The notes under the pieces were generated by a model. That model had not been told where the DNA came from, did not search any database, and was given only the letters and a program-made list of their open reading frames with translations. Source: Hydractinia symbiolongicarpus (lineage: Eukaryota > Cnidaria > Hydrozoa > Anthoathecata > Hydractiniidae). From it: DNA of 60,000 nt. The translations under genes and the position numbers were made by a program. This document shows, piece by piece, positions 50,422-60,000 of the stretch. The stretch is taken from positions 21,640,501-21,700,500 of the forward strand of contig NC_079880.1 in the NCBI RefSeq assembly GCF_029227915.1, given 5' to 3'. Positions within the stretch are counted from its first letter, which is position 1, and each line of letters starts with the position of its first letter.

Positions 50422-51026
50422 TCACAACAAATAACGACTAACACACCCATTCATTTTAAAAAATACTGCTATAAAAAAAGATCATTTAGTTTAATAAAAC
50501 GCAAAATATTTCGGTTTTAATAAGAGAGGCACAACTCTAACTGGCTTAAATTTATGAACAACATAGCCTTTGCAGAAATATATAAAAGACTTTACTGTTA
50601 AAACGGTGAATTGGTTTTTGCAAAGACGAAAAAAGGTTGTAAAATGATCGAATATCAAAGAAAATGGCAAATTTTACCCGAATTTTTTAGAAAGAACTTT
50701 GCAGGCACTTTAAAAACGTGGAATTTTACATTGAAACGATTTTGAAATCTCATCTTCAAAGTTTTGGCTAGTGCCAGTGTGTTAGCCAGAAATGACGATT
50801 TTAAATTTCGAGTAAAACAGGGATTATTATTAATTTATTTTAAAACCAGTGGATTACCCTCTTAAAAATATTGGACAGAGCGCAATCTAAAGCTCGATTA
50901 ATATACAGAAGTTAGAAACAGTCACAGCTTGATTTCTTTTACGAAATAAGAATAATCAATAATTTTCTCACAACTAATTTATATCGCAGAATATCATTGT
51001 ATTTTACATTTTTCATTACCTGCATT
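50422..51026. other. 3' flank of the recombinase gene
   Basis: AT-rich, no gene recognised. AATAAA on the minus strand at 50839-50834 is about 290 bases beyond the recombinase stop codon and could be its polyA signal. Confidence 0.4.
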
Positions 51027-51103
51027 GTAACTGTATTAAAAAGGGGGAAATCAGAGCAAGACAGCTTGTCTTGCTCTGATTTCCCCTTTTTTAATAAAGT
51101 TAC
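51027..51103. repeat. Near-perfect 37-bp hairpin just after the recombinase stop codon
   Basis: The left arm 51027-51063 and right arm 51067-51103 pair at 35 of 37 positions around a 3-base loop. The core GGGGAAATCAGAGCAAGACA pairs with its complement TGTCTTGCTCTGATTTCCCC. It begins 28 bases beyond the stop codon at 51132, so a minus-strand transcript would carry a very stable stem-loop in its 3'UTR. It could instead be a tiny foldback insertion. Confidence 0.9.
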
Positions 51104-51131
51104 AAAAAAATTAACAAAAAATTAACAATAA

Positions 51132-52831
51132 TTACTGACCTTTTCGTGGCAATTCTTCAAGTACTCGGTCAATTTTCTTGTTTTTAATTGATTTACCAGT
51201 ATCAACGGCAGTCAATACCTTAGCTACTTTTGTCAATTCGATAGTGGAGTCTTCTTTTCTATACCACTGAAGATGTGTAGCGTTAGTATGACCCATATGA
51301 TTAGTCAGCCATGTGAGTTCTCCATCGGTCATGTCTAACAGCTGTAACACTGTGGCCAAATATTTTCTGGTCCTGGTTGGTGTAATTAATTTTGGGTTCA
51401 CAAGCCCTTTAATTTCTTTGGTAACAGCTTGCAGGGTGTCCCAACCCCGCAAGAAGCTATTCCCACAAGCGAAAAGGTAGTCGTTTTCAGGAGCAATGTT
51501 ACCAACTTCACGCTTTTCTACTAATATTGTTATTGCCCCATACACTTCTTCAGTAAAAAGCACAGGTACAAGTGCATTTTTAACCTTTTTTTTTCGCTTT
51601 CCTTCGATATAACAAAGCTGCAAACGTTCAGCCAGCTTTCTTTCCAATGGATCATCCAATTGTTTAATGTCAGTCGCTCGTTTCCACCGCCCGTCAACTA
51701 CCGATTGCCAGTGCTTCAATTTCAACTTCGAAACTTCACCGCCTCGTCTCGCATTAAAAGTCATTATTCTTGCTTTGGTAACCCTTACAAGTTTGCGGTA
51801 ATCACCACCATCAAGCTTTCCAATGTCACTCAAATCGCACAATCTTTTTATTTCTAAGATGCAATGTTCACGAAAGAGCTTTATATCACTTTCTAATGGC
51901 AATTCCTCTGGTGCATTTCCCTTAGCAGATTCATAAACCGCCTTGGCATTATTTGAGTATATATTCCAATCTGATTCATACAATTCCAGAAAACGCCTAT
52001 ATTCCTCCAAACGAGTATCACTACCCTCCTTTAATGCCAAGGCCCGTGCCGCCATACATAGTCCTTTTAGGCGATAGCCCAAATGGCAAAAAACATTTGG
52101 CTGAGCAACATTTCTTGGTCCTTTGTATCCGGCTAGTTCCTTTGCACATTCTAGTACCTGGTCATAATGCGCAGGTATAATTAAATCACACGATCTCTTG
52201 TCTGAGCAACCTACTAGTGACCTGTATTTCAACAGTAATCTTCCAAGTAGGCGTAAGTTGTATCTAATGTCATGATATCTTTCTGATTGTTTAATTTGCA
52301 ACTGGATGTTGGCATACAGCATCAGTAACTGATCATTTCTAATAACCAGGTGTAACTCATCACGTCTCATAGAAGCCAAAATAATCTGGTGCACGTTAGT
52401 GTAAATACCATTGCTCACTTCAGCTGCTAAAAGAGCCCTACTAGAATGAAGCGAGAACTTAACATCGCCACGGCCTCCTTTCATAAAGCAGTTTTTTTCG
52501 TGAATGCGAATATACTTCGATGAAAAGAATCCTTTACAATGAATGCAAGGTACATAATCTTGATCCTTGTTGTTACTTTTCTGCCTTACAACCACAATAT
52601 CTGTTTTGTTTTCTCGTAACGACTCAATATTATGCTCATGATCTCCCTTCCTAATCAACTGAGTCCATGTCTCCTTCCTGGTTTTGTTTTTTGGCGATAA
52701 TGCCATTGCCGCTTTCACTTCCTCCTCCATTTTATGTACTCTCATAAAGTGTCTAGTAATTTTGTTGGCAATGAGCTGACCACAAAAACAGCAATAGTGC
52801 ATGATATGATTATCTTTAGTTCGATTGTTAC
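51132..52831 (-). CDS. Last exon of SET/recombinase gene: two zinc fingers and a tyrosine-recombinase core
   Basis: The exon starts at 52831 after TTTTTTAG (phase 1) and codes 565 residues to TAA; without splicing, an ATG at 52844 would give 570 aa (numbering used here). A C2H2 finger uses C18/C21 and H32/H37; a second C2HC-like finger uses C100/C103, H115 and C119. An alpha-helical region follows. The C-terminal third is a tyrosine-recombinase catalytic core: Arg box at R366/R367 (NARRGGEVSKL), second Arg box at 488-493 (TPTRTR, with Thr where His is usual), His in MGHT at H519, and the nucleophile candidate Y528 in LQWYRK. All key residues except that His are in place and the frame is intact, so it may be active or domesticated. 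It resembles Crypton/integrase-like proteins, which recombine DNA through a 3'-phosphotyrosine link. No terminal repeats were found around it. Upstream exons join in frame (53594-58387). Confidence 0.88.
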
Positions 52832-53593
52832 CTAAAAAATACACATATGGTGTAGAACGATAATTATGCGTACTATACCGATTTCAAAGAATTCAGGCAA
52901 TATTTTCTAATAAAGCCAGAATCTAACGAATTTTTCTCCATAAAACTTTGGCAAATAAAAATATTCAACAGAATCGCTCGATTTTGTCATGCAAAGACTA
53001 ATCAAGCAATTCTGAGTAATCATGTTTTTTCTTACACGACAACTTCATAATGTAGCGAATTTTTAAAAACTCTGAATGAACAATTTCGTTTTCATTCTAC
53101 CAAAATAGTGGAAATCCCGAAATGTGAAGGCACTGTAACAACAAATCTTAAAAGAGCTTTTTTGCCCAAAAATCTTATGAGATTAATCTCTTATAATTAA
53201 TCGAATAGTGTAAACGTTGCTAGCAACTTTTTTTGTCATTGTTTTAAGGTAATGGTACAAGCTTGTTACGGCATATATTATATTCATATATTATTGAGTC
53301 GGCAAAATGTTTGCATGATTTAAAAAATAGTACAGGGTCAATATAGCTTGTAACAAATTTAAAATTGTTCTTCACAATAAGTATATACGATTTAGTTACA
53401 AATTAACGAGATGCCTAAATATGGACAAACAAAATTTATGAACTTCTTCGCCACCTTACACAAATTATATTTTCACGAAACTAAGTCATCGTTACTAATA
53501 ATTTGCTAAATTTCCCGAACGAATTTTTTTCACAAAACAAATTTTTGGCCTCCATACATAATGAACTAAGTAGCAGAATCTAATCTAACATAC

Positions 53594-56111
53594 TTTTTTC
53601 TTCTAACTCATTTGTCGCTTGTGTTGTAGTAGGCTCTTGAAGGAAGTCACTCTTAACATCATTAACAGCTTCGTGCTCTTGGAGGGAGTCATTAAGAATT
53701 TTATTCACTGCCATGTTGATGTTTATTTCGTCGTCACTGTCAGAAAAATTTGGTTGAAAATCTGAATCTTCTGTGTGAGAATAGTCTGAAGATTCCTCAT
53801 CTTTCTATAAAAGGTTAAGAACAAAGGACACCCAGCTACAAATCTTGTTTTAAAAATTTAATAACGCACGACAAAAGTAAAACTCACTTCAGCAACAGAA
53901 ACATCAAATCTACTGTCTGCACTTGAATTTTGGATAACGGCCTATAACAATAGAATAGCATATAAATGTGATACCATTTCCAATAACATCCAAACAAATG
54001 ATAGATATAACCTGTTTAACGAAACAGTGCAACACTGCTCCCTTTTTGTCCCTTTAAAGTTCAAGTTATTGGCGGCAGACTAGAGCATAGGCAGAATATT
54101 GCTGTAGTCAAATATGCTTGGTTGTGAAAATATCTGTCAGCACTACCAAAACATACCTGTGCATCGACTTCATGCGGGTCGAAAAATTGTCGGGTCTATA
54201 GAAATATAAGCAAAAATTTCAAACAGAGACATAACATCCTGCATAAAAAGAAAATTTCACATTAAATAGAAGATCCAGAGTTTTCAAGTGTCACATATAT
54301 GGCCTCGCTATAACTGTATATTAATTCCTTTGTGTCTTCAATTCTCAGGTTTCACACAAACTTATCAGGTTTCATAATTAAAGAATTTTTGCAGTGTGGC
54401 CTAACCCTAAATTTGATGTATATTATTGTGAATGTCATTGCGCATGCTCACATATATACAAAATAAAAATAGGACATCATACATAAAAATTAAAGAGATC
54501 CTACTGTGTCCGAACAAGAGATTGAGAAACCAAAAGCCTCGGTACTAAAAGTATGATACTAAATTTTTTTTGGATATATTTAGCTGCATTTAACCAACTC
54601 CGGAAGAAAAAGACAAAGAGTTTGTGCAGTAATTATTAATACTTTAATATTTTTTTCATTTCTTATAATTAAAAACTAATAATTTCCTCGGATTTACCTG
54701 TCTGACCAAAAAGCACTCCACTACAAACTATTGTTTTACAAAATTTGAAAACATAAAATGTCAACGTGAGTGCTAAAAAACTTATAAAACATCTATCTTT
54801 CTTGTGAGAATCTCTTTTATGGCTGACAACTTATAATAAATACATTATATGGGAATAAACTGTTGGTAAAATTTCACGAAGGATTAAACTTTTACAAATT
54901 CGTCTGAAAACGACGACAGTTTCTCACGCAAACACTTTCCTCAATAAATATCTCAAAAATAAAAAAATAAAAATACATACCCTTAAGCGCAACCGATATG
55001 TTTTTTTCGGCGGGGAAGGCTAAAAAAAATGCAAAGTCTTTATCAGCTACATGCGTGTATAGATATACTGCAAGACATTTTATCGACAAGAACTATTAAT
55101 ACCTTGTTTGGAGTGCTAGCAAAATCCGAACCCTGGGTTTGGGGGGGGGGGGGGGGGGGGGGGTGAAATAAATGCAGGGCTGGAAAAAAATAATTCCCTT
55201 TCATTTGTCGAAGGTATAGAATTTGAGCAGTTTTATTTCTTTTCGCTTTTTCTGAACTTAATACACGGTTCAAAAGAAGAAATTTTCACGAGTCAAAAAA
55301 ATCATGAAATCAAGAACAATAACTTTCACGAATAGCTTCTTTTAAATTTTTTAACAAGAAATAACTTTCGCAAATGATCTTAATAATTTTAAATAAATTT
55401 AAAATAAACTTTTGCTATCAAGCTTTTTCAAAAATATTCACAGGGCCTACCTTTCACGATTTTCGCCAAAAGTCGCTAACTTTACATTTGTGAAAGTTTT
55501 TTCCCTTAACAAGAAACTTTCTTGAATTTTTCACGATTTTACGATTTCGGCCCAAATCGCGTAAGTTGGGCCCCGGAAAATTTTTTGACAAAGCTTGATA
55601 GCGGAAGTTTATTCCTGCGAATATTTATTCATTATACAGCAATTTATTTTGTGGGATAAAAAATTCCTTTTTATCACTTTTATCCTTATTGTTAAACGCT
55701 TTGTGTGATAATAGTTAACCAACTCTTTAAATCGATCCAAAATTATGTGGATTTTTATCGTCGTGGACATTTTATGGTAACTTCATATATTATTTCAAAA
55801 CTCCCTCCCTGAGTATAAAATAATCAACAACAATTGATTGACTTTAGCGTATTCTTTTCCTTAAAAGGTTTCTTCATTTTGAAGTATGTGAAAAATACCT
55901 GTTTACAAAGACATCCGTTCAAAACTTCATCGTTTTTATCAATATCAGCATCATTATCTGACATAGCAACCTGAAAAAAAAATTGCTTTTTTTGCAAATT
56001 AAAAATTTCAGCACTGTATTGTAATATATTTTGAAAAATTACCTGGTCACCAGTGCCTGGATCCAATTCAATTACAGAATTTTGCACTTGGTAAACAATA
56101 TGAAAATCCGG
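53594..56111 (-). CDS. Six linker exons of the SET/recombinase gene
   Basis: In transcript order: 56111..56043 (23 codons, PDFHIVYQVQ...GTGDQ), 55970..55899 (24 codons, acidic SDNDADIDKNDE), 55019..54981 (13 codons, PSPPKKTYRLRLR), 54195..54157 (13 codons, TRQFFDPHEVDAQ), 53941..53888 (18 codons, AVIQNSSADSRF...), and 53804..53594 (70 codons and one base, KDEESSDYSHTEDSDFQPNF, acidic). Each has an AG acceptor and GT donor (GTAATT, GTATTT, GTATGT, GTATGT, GTGAGT, GTATGT). The first five are whole-codon exons, and the last ends in phase 1, exactly what the 52831 exon needs. Together they form a mostly acidic, low-complexity linker ahead of the zinc fingers. The two 39-nt exons are the least certain. 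Confidence 0.68.
55141..55163. repeat. Uninterrupted run of 23 G
   Basis: Twenty-three consecutive G occur in an intron of the SET/recombinase gene (the transcript strand carries poly-C). Such runs can form quadruplexes and are error-prone in sequencing, so the length is uncertain. Confidence 0.9.
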
Positions 56112-56367
56112 CTAAAAACAGTTAACATGTAGGCTGACATAGATACACGATGTTCATAACAATGCAAGGAACTGTTAAGTTCATATTTTAGACTGTATAC
56201 ACATTGCACACAGGGCTTACATGACTACAACAAAGAATCCTGAAATTCTAGAATTAATTTATCTTGCGTTTTTCTTCTTTTGTGATACTCTCTTTGAATG
56301 GTATAAAATCTTGAGGATACTACTTGTAAAACTTAAAACAAAAAGAGGAAAGAGGAAAAAAGTATAC

Positions 56368-57220
56368 CTCATCAGTAGACTTCTCGAAATTTGATGAAAA
56401 TTCTGTTATCTTCACGTCTTTGTGCGCTCGTTTACTGGCGCACATGGCTTTTGTTTTTTGGGTAATCTTTGGTAATTTTGGCACCACTTTATTAACGGTC
56501 AATGGTTTGAGAAAGTGAGTCTAACATGAAATTTAGAAAATATGACAAAACAAAAATATGAAAAGGATAATTTTATATTCCCAAAATGCCACTTCAAAAT
56601 TAACTTTTCAAATATACAACAATGAAAAGATACAAGGTGAAAAAGTATACCTCATCAGTAGACATTTTACAATCTGATGGAAATTCTGTTATCTTTACAT
56701 CTCTCTGTTCAAGATCTTCTGTACCACTTTCGGTACGTTTTGATAATTTTTGCACAACTTTATTGATGTTCAATGGTTTGAGAAAGTGAGTCTAACAAAA
56801 GATGTCGAAAATATGACAAAACGAAAATATGAAAAGGATAACTTTATATATGAATCTCTCTGTACTTGTTCATACTTTTCTTTAGTATTTTCAGTAGGTT
56901 TTAGTGTTTTTTCCACAACTTCGTTGGTTATCAATGGTTTAAAAGATACCGTCTAGCATAAGATGTAAAAAATATGACACCTCAAAATTCTTTGATGTTT
57001 AATAGCGCAAATGTTCTAATGATTTTATCAGCTCACAAATTCATAAAAATGAAGATATAAGGTGACGAAAGTATACCTTATTAGTAGAATTTTTGAAATC
57101 TGATGGAAATTCTGTTATCTTTGCATCTCTCTGTTCCTTAGTCATTTCTTTAGTTATTTTACTACCTTTTGGTGTTTTTTCCACAACTTCATTGATGTTC
57201 AATGGTTTGAGACATTCAGC
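56368..57220 (-). CDS. Tandemly duplicated exon family of the SET/recombinase gene
   Basis: Three intact homologous exons occur in transcript order: 57220..57077 (48 codons), 56791..56651 (47) and 56520..56368 (51). Each reads [A/T]-[E/H]-[C/F]-LKPL-x-[I/V]-N-[E/K]-VV, a variable charged middle, then [R/K]-D-[A/V]-KITEF-x-S-[D/N] and an ending like STDE or STNK. Each starts after TTAG and ends before GTATAC, with phase 0 on both sides, so any number can be joined or skipped without frame loss. A fourth copy at about 56950-56850 (SFKPLITNEVVEKTLKPTEN) has lost its 3' half and its GTATAC donor, so it is broken. No known domain was recognised. Confidence 0.75.
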
Positions 57221-57370
57221 CTAACATAAAATGAAGAACAAAAATGAATAACACATGATAACATAATAAACAGCAAAAAGAGCAAAGAGTTAGGAAATAT
57301 GTAATGTAAATTCATCACAAAAATGACGTATGCATTAATGCTAGGAGAGTTTTTTCTGTTTTTAAAATAC

Positions 57371-57429
57371 CTTATTCAGTTGGAGTAGAATTATAATATC
57401 AGGCTTTGCTTGGATAATAGGCCTTGGAT
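57371..57429 (-). other. Possible stop-containing (poison) exon after the SET exons
   Basis: A good acceptor (TTATTTACAG) and donor (AAG|GTATTT) bound 59 nt between the SET exons and the duplicated exon family. Spliced in after the phase-0 SET exon it reads 12 codons to a TAA; in another frame it reads PRPIIQAKPDIIILLQLNK. If used, it would end the protein after the SET domain; the phase of all other exons works when it is skipped. It could also be no exon at all. Confidence 0.3.
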
Positions 57430-57838
57430 CTGTAAATAATTGGACAACTATTCAACCAACTGTGTTGATGGTGGCAGCCTTAGGATTCAGGGGCCCTAAG
57501 TGGAAACACTTCAAACCCTTCAACACATCAGTAAGTTTGAGAAAATAAGTGTATAGTGTCTGCATTTATCTGGCCACTTCAGTGAATAAGCATTGCACAC
57601 AGGAAATGTATATTAGTAAAGACTTGTGGGCAAAAAATTGCGTGGGTTTGCCATCAATCAGTGTTGTTATCGAGAAAGAAACTAGAATTGTATATTAGGA
57701 AAGAGGCCTTCCTACCACTTGCATGGTTAAACCCCACCAGACATCAAATTGGTGTTTAAAAACCACAGGACCAGCATGTATGAACACATATGGTACAAAT
57801 GGCCGGACAATATAATGGAATTATATTTTGCACTGTAC

Positions 57839-58387
57839 CTTTTTGCGCCAGGGCATATCATCTGGATTTTCTCCATAATCATATCTAAAGTAATACAAAT
57901 TTCTATGAACTCATTTTCACGCATTTTATGACATTCCTAATTCAAATTTTTATCAATTGCAAGTTTCTGTTTCACATTAGTAATTCAAATTTAGCCTTCA
58001 AGTCACTAGTTACAAAATGAACTAAATGCAAAAATTTAAACAGATTTCAAATAGTAAAGGTTGGATTTGATAGCCTGCTAAAAAGCAGAAACTGTGCTCA
58101 TAGGCAGGCAATTCATTGGGATTTTTATTGGGATTCCAGGCAACAAAAGAAGCAAAACTTCAACTTTTCCAACACACAGTGCTGCCAAAACATCAAAACA
58201 AGAATGAAATATATACCTTAACTCGGTGTCTTGTTTTATATCTACTAACGCATACAACGCTATAAAGACTTCCATTTTTTTATTTGTGTATTTCTTCATC
58301 ACACAATTAGCATACTTAGTAGGTGCATCATTCACAATTCTTCCAATCTGCACAGAATTTGTTGCATCAATACTAAGATAATACATA
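57839..58387 (-). CDS. C-terminal half of a KMT5A-like SET domain (2 exons, 5' end outside the window)
   Basis: Exon 58387..58217 (171 nt, phase 1 in, phase 2 out) reads YYLSIDATNSVQIGRIVNDA, then a stretch ending FIALYALVDIKQDTEL. Exon 57884..57839 (46 nt) completes the last Arg codon and reads YDYGENPDDMPWRKK, ending in phase 0 before GTACAG. This is the order of the SET-domain core in KMT5A/SETD8-type lysine methyltransferases: [C/S]-[I/V]-DAT, GR-[L/I]-[I/V]-N, FIAL-x-DI-x-x-x-xEL-x-YDYG. The usual NHS motif here reads NDA, so the His that helps hold S-adenosylmethionine is replaced by Asp. The N-terminal half of the domain was not found up to 60000. The junction to the next exon (57220) is phase-compatible. 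Confidence 0.77.
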
Positions 58388-59084
58388 CTAACAAAATTAT
58401 TCTAATGAAAAAGCCATTCCCTTGCTATATCAAGGAGTAAACTAATTTAGTAAGGAGATTCCCTGCATCAGCTAATTCAATATTTACTGTCTACATTAAG
58501 CATGAGGCAATCCCCCACTTCCTGATAGCAAAAACGTTAAACATTGACATTGGCAAAACACTAAATTCTACAATTGTTGCTAACAGGAAATACAACCTAT
58601 TATTTACGATGAAAGTGAAGCAATTGAAAAATTTATTATAATAATTAAAAGCAACTAAAAGGGGGCCCAAGACCAAATTTTAAAAAAATAATTTGAGGAA
58701 TAATTTTTGCAAACAGAAAGGAAAGCCTGTCCAAGTGGAAAATCACACTGTCACTATAAGAACAAACTATACGAAAGAACATTCGGCTTGAGAGGACCAA
58801 AACTTTAGAAAATGTTAGGAATATTTATGGATTTGTCAATATCAACCTTTAAAAATGACTTGATTCAGAACATATAAAGGCACTTTTTAAATTGAGTGTT
58901 CTTTAAAAAAAAACTGTGTTTTCCCTAGTGAGCTTAATATAATGTAAAAAATTGATTTTTTTTTCAGTCTAAAAATAATATGGAAAAATATTGTTAACTT
59001 ACACAAAGACAAGATAGATAGCCTTAACACAAGAACTTAACATTAACACTCACAAAAAGAAGACGTTTTATTATTTTAATTTAT
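58388..59084. other. Probable intron upstream of the SET exons
   Basis: No further SET-type exon is visible. If the gene model is right this is intronic DNA. It is AT-rich with no recognised repeat. Confidence 0.4.
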
Positions 59085-60000
59085 TAAATATTACTGGGAC
59101 CTTAAAAAATAATAGTAATATATACCAAGATGAATTAATAATGTATATTTGATAATTTGCAAAGTGTATTTTTTACCAGGACCACATAAAAAAATAGGGA
59201 AATGGATTTGTCTGGAAATTAATAAAGGATAAGGACAGCTTGTGAAGAAGATGGTTACTGGGACTTTGTAAAATAATAGGTATATATAACGAGATGAATT
59301 AATAAAATAAAGTGACAATTTGCAAGGCAAAGATTTTAATGGGACCACATAAAAATAGGCAATGGATTTTTTTAAAAATTGATATAGTATAAGAATAGGT
59401 TGTGAAGAAGATGGTGTACTGGGACCTTGTAAAAAGTTTGTATTATATACCAAGATAAATTAATAAAATAAATTGTAAATTAATAGATATATAGCAAGGA
59501 GAATTAATAAAGCGAATTGATAATTTGTAAAGTGAATGGTTTAATGGGACCACATAAAAAGAATAGGGAAATGGATTTTTTTTTACAATTGATATAGTAT
59601 AAGGACAAGCTTTGAAGGTGATGAACTAGGACCTTGTAAACTAATAGTAATATATAACAAAATGAATTAATAACGTGATGTAATACCTTGCAAAGCAAAT
59701 GGTGTAGTGTGACCCCAAAAAAAGAATAGGGAAATGGATTCGTTAAAAATAGATATAGTTTAAGGAAAAGCTAGAAAAAAGCTAGTGTACTGGGACCTTG
59801 TAAAATAATAGTAATATATACCAAGATAAAATAATAGAGTACAGTTATAACTTGCAAAGCGAATGGTGTAACAGAAGCAATAAAAATAATATAGAAATGG
59901 ATTCGTTCAAAAATTGATTTTACAGCTTGTGAAGAAAATGTTGTAACCTAGCTGGTGAAAAAAGTAGTTTAATTCTAACTTGTCATGTGCTAAAAACACC
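59085..60000. repeat. Second satellite, about 163-bp unit, running off the window
   Basis: TGGGACCTTGTAAAATAATAG-type unit heads lie at 59095, 59259, 59420, 59627 and 59791 (spacings 164, 161, 207 and 164). Each unit also contains a CCAAGATGAATTAATAA segment, GCAAAGCGAATGGT, ATGGGACCACATAAAAA, AATAGGGAAATGGATT and CTTGTGAAGAAGATGGT. The 207-bp unit carries an internal duplication of the ATTAATA segment. The array probably continues beyond 60000. Confidence 0.85.

Noticed and set aside
51953-52180. Plus-strand frames inside the recombinase exon (51660-51857 and 51953-52180)
   Set aside because: They are antisense shadows of the well-supported minus-strand exon.
54660-54740. A possible 18-nt microexon (CFLVRQ before GTAAAT) in the SET/recombinase gene
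   Set aside because: A donor is present but the acceptor is weak and the segment too short to support from sequence alone.
55043-55273. Minus-strand frame with a poly-proline run
   Set aside because: The proline run is only the translated 23-G homopolymer, and the rest has no coding character.
58491-58676. A frame upstream of the SET exons as the missing N-terminal SET half
   Set aside because: Its sequence is hydrophobic and has none of the SET N-terminal motifs such as the G-x-G segment.

Overview
The window is AT-rich animal DNA: intron-bearing genes with GT-AG junctions, TATA and AATAAA signals, tRNA-derived SINEs, foldback elements and a very large satellite. The gene content (two secreted Ly6/three-finger proteins, a secreted DNRLRE-type protein, a small claudin-like four-helix protein, and a SET / zinc-finger / tyrosine-recombinase gene) fits a cnidarian, perhaps a hydrozoan. 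That placement is inference; nothing here proves the species.

Left part (1-18.8 kb). Two paralogous Ly6-type genes lie in opposite orientation: 3928-5276 on the minus strand and 8350-10927 on the plus strand. Each has a 64-nt signal-peptide exon, a roughly 243-nt cysteine-rich exon and a last exon with the CC....CN motif and a hydrophobic GPI-signal-like tail. A secreted DNRLRE-like gene follows at 11553-12230 (minus), with a 5'UTR intron, TATA box and polyA signal. Between them are SINEs (3.06, 8.49, 15.77 kb), a nested inverted-repeat element (2061-2446), minisatellites and unassigned AT-rich DNA.

Middle (about 18.84-44.86 kb). This is about 26 kb of one head-to-tail satellite with a unit of about 130 bp, roughly 200 copies in one orientation. 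It is built in layers: higher-order repeats of 1,820 bp, 2,079 bp and about 2.5-4.0 kb, a local 649-bp duplication, and a 9,761-bp-offset copy of a block (31.4-34.1 onto 41.2-43.9 kb) sharing private variants. The many minus-strand reading frames there are by-products of a unit that lacks stops in two frames.

Right part (45-60 kb, coding strand minus). A claudin/PMP22-like gene (45816-46873) is followed by mostly non-coding DNA with inverted repeats and a frameshifted possible coding relic near 50 kb. From 58387 down to 51132, phase-compatible exons read as one gene: the C-terminal half of a KMT5A-like SET domain, a tandemly duplicated exon family, short acidic linker exons, and a 1.7-kb last exon with two zinc fingers and a complete tyrosine-recombinase (Crypton/integrase-like) core. 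The start of the SET domain must lie beyond the window. The last ~0.9 kb is a second satellite of about 163-bp units.

The most notable item is the predicted SET-recombinase fusion gene, with a departure from the SET NH motif, an exon array with one broken copy, and a near-perfect 37-bp hairpin just after its stop codon. The layered satellite is second.
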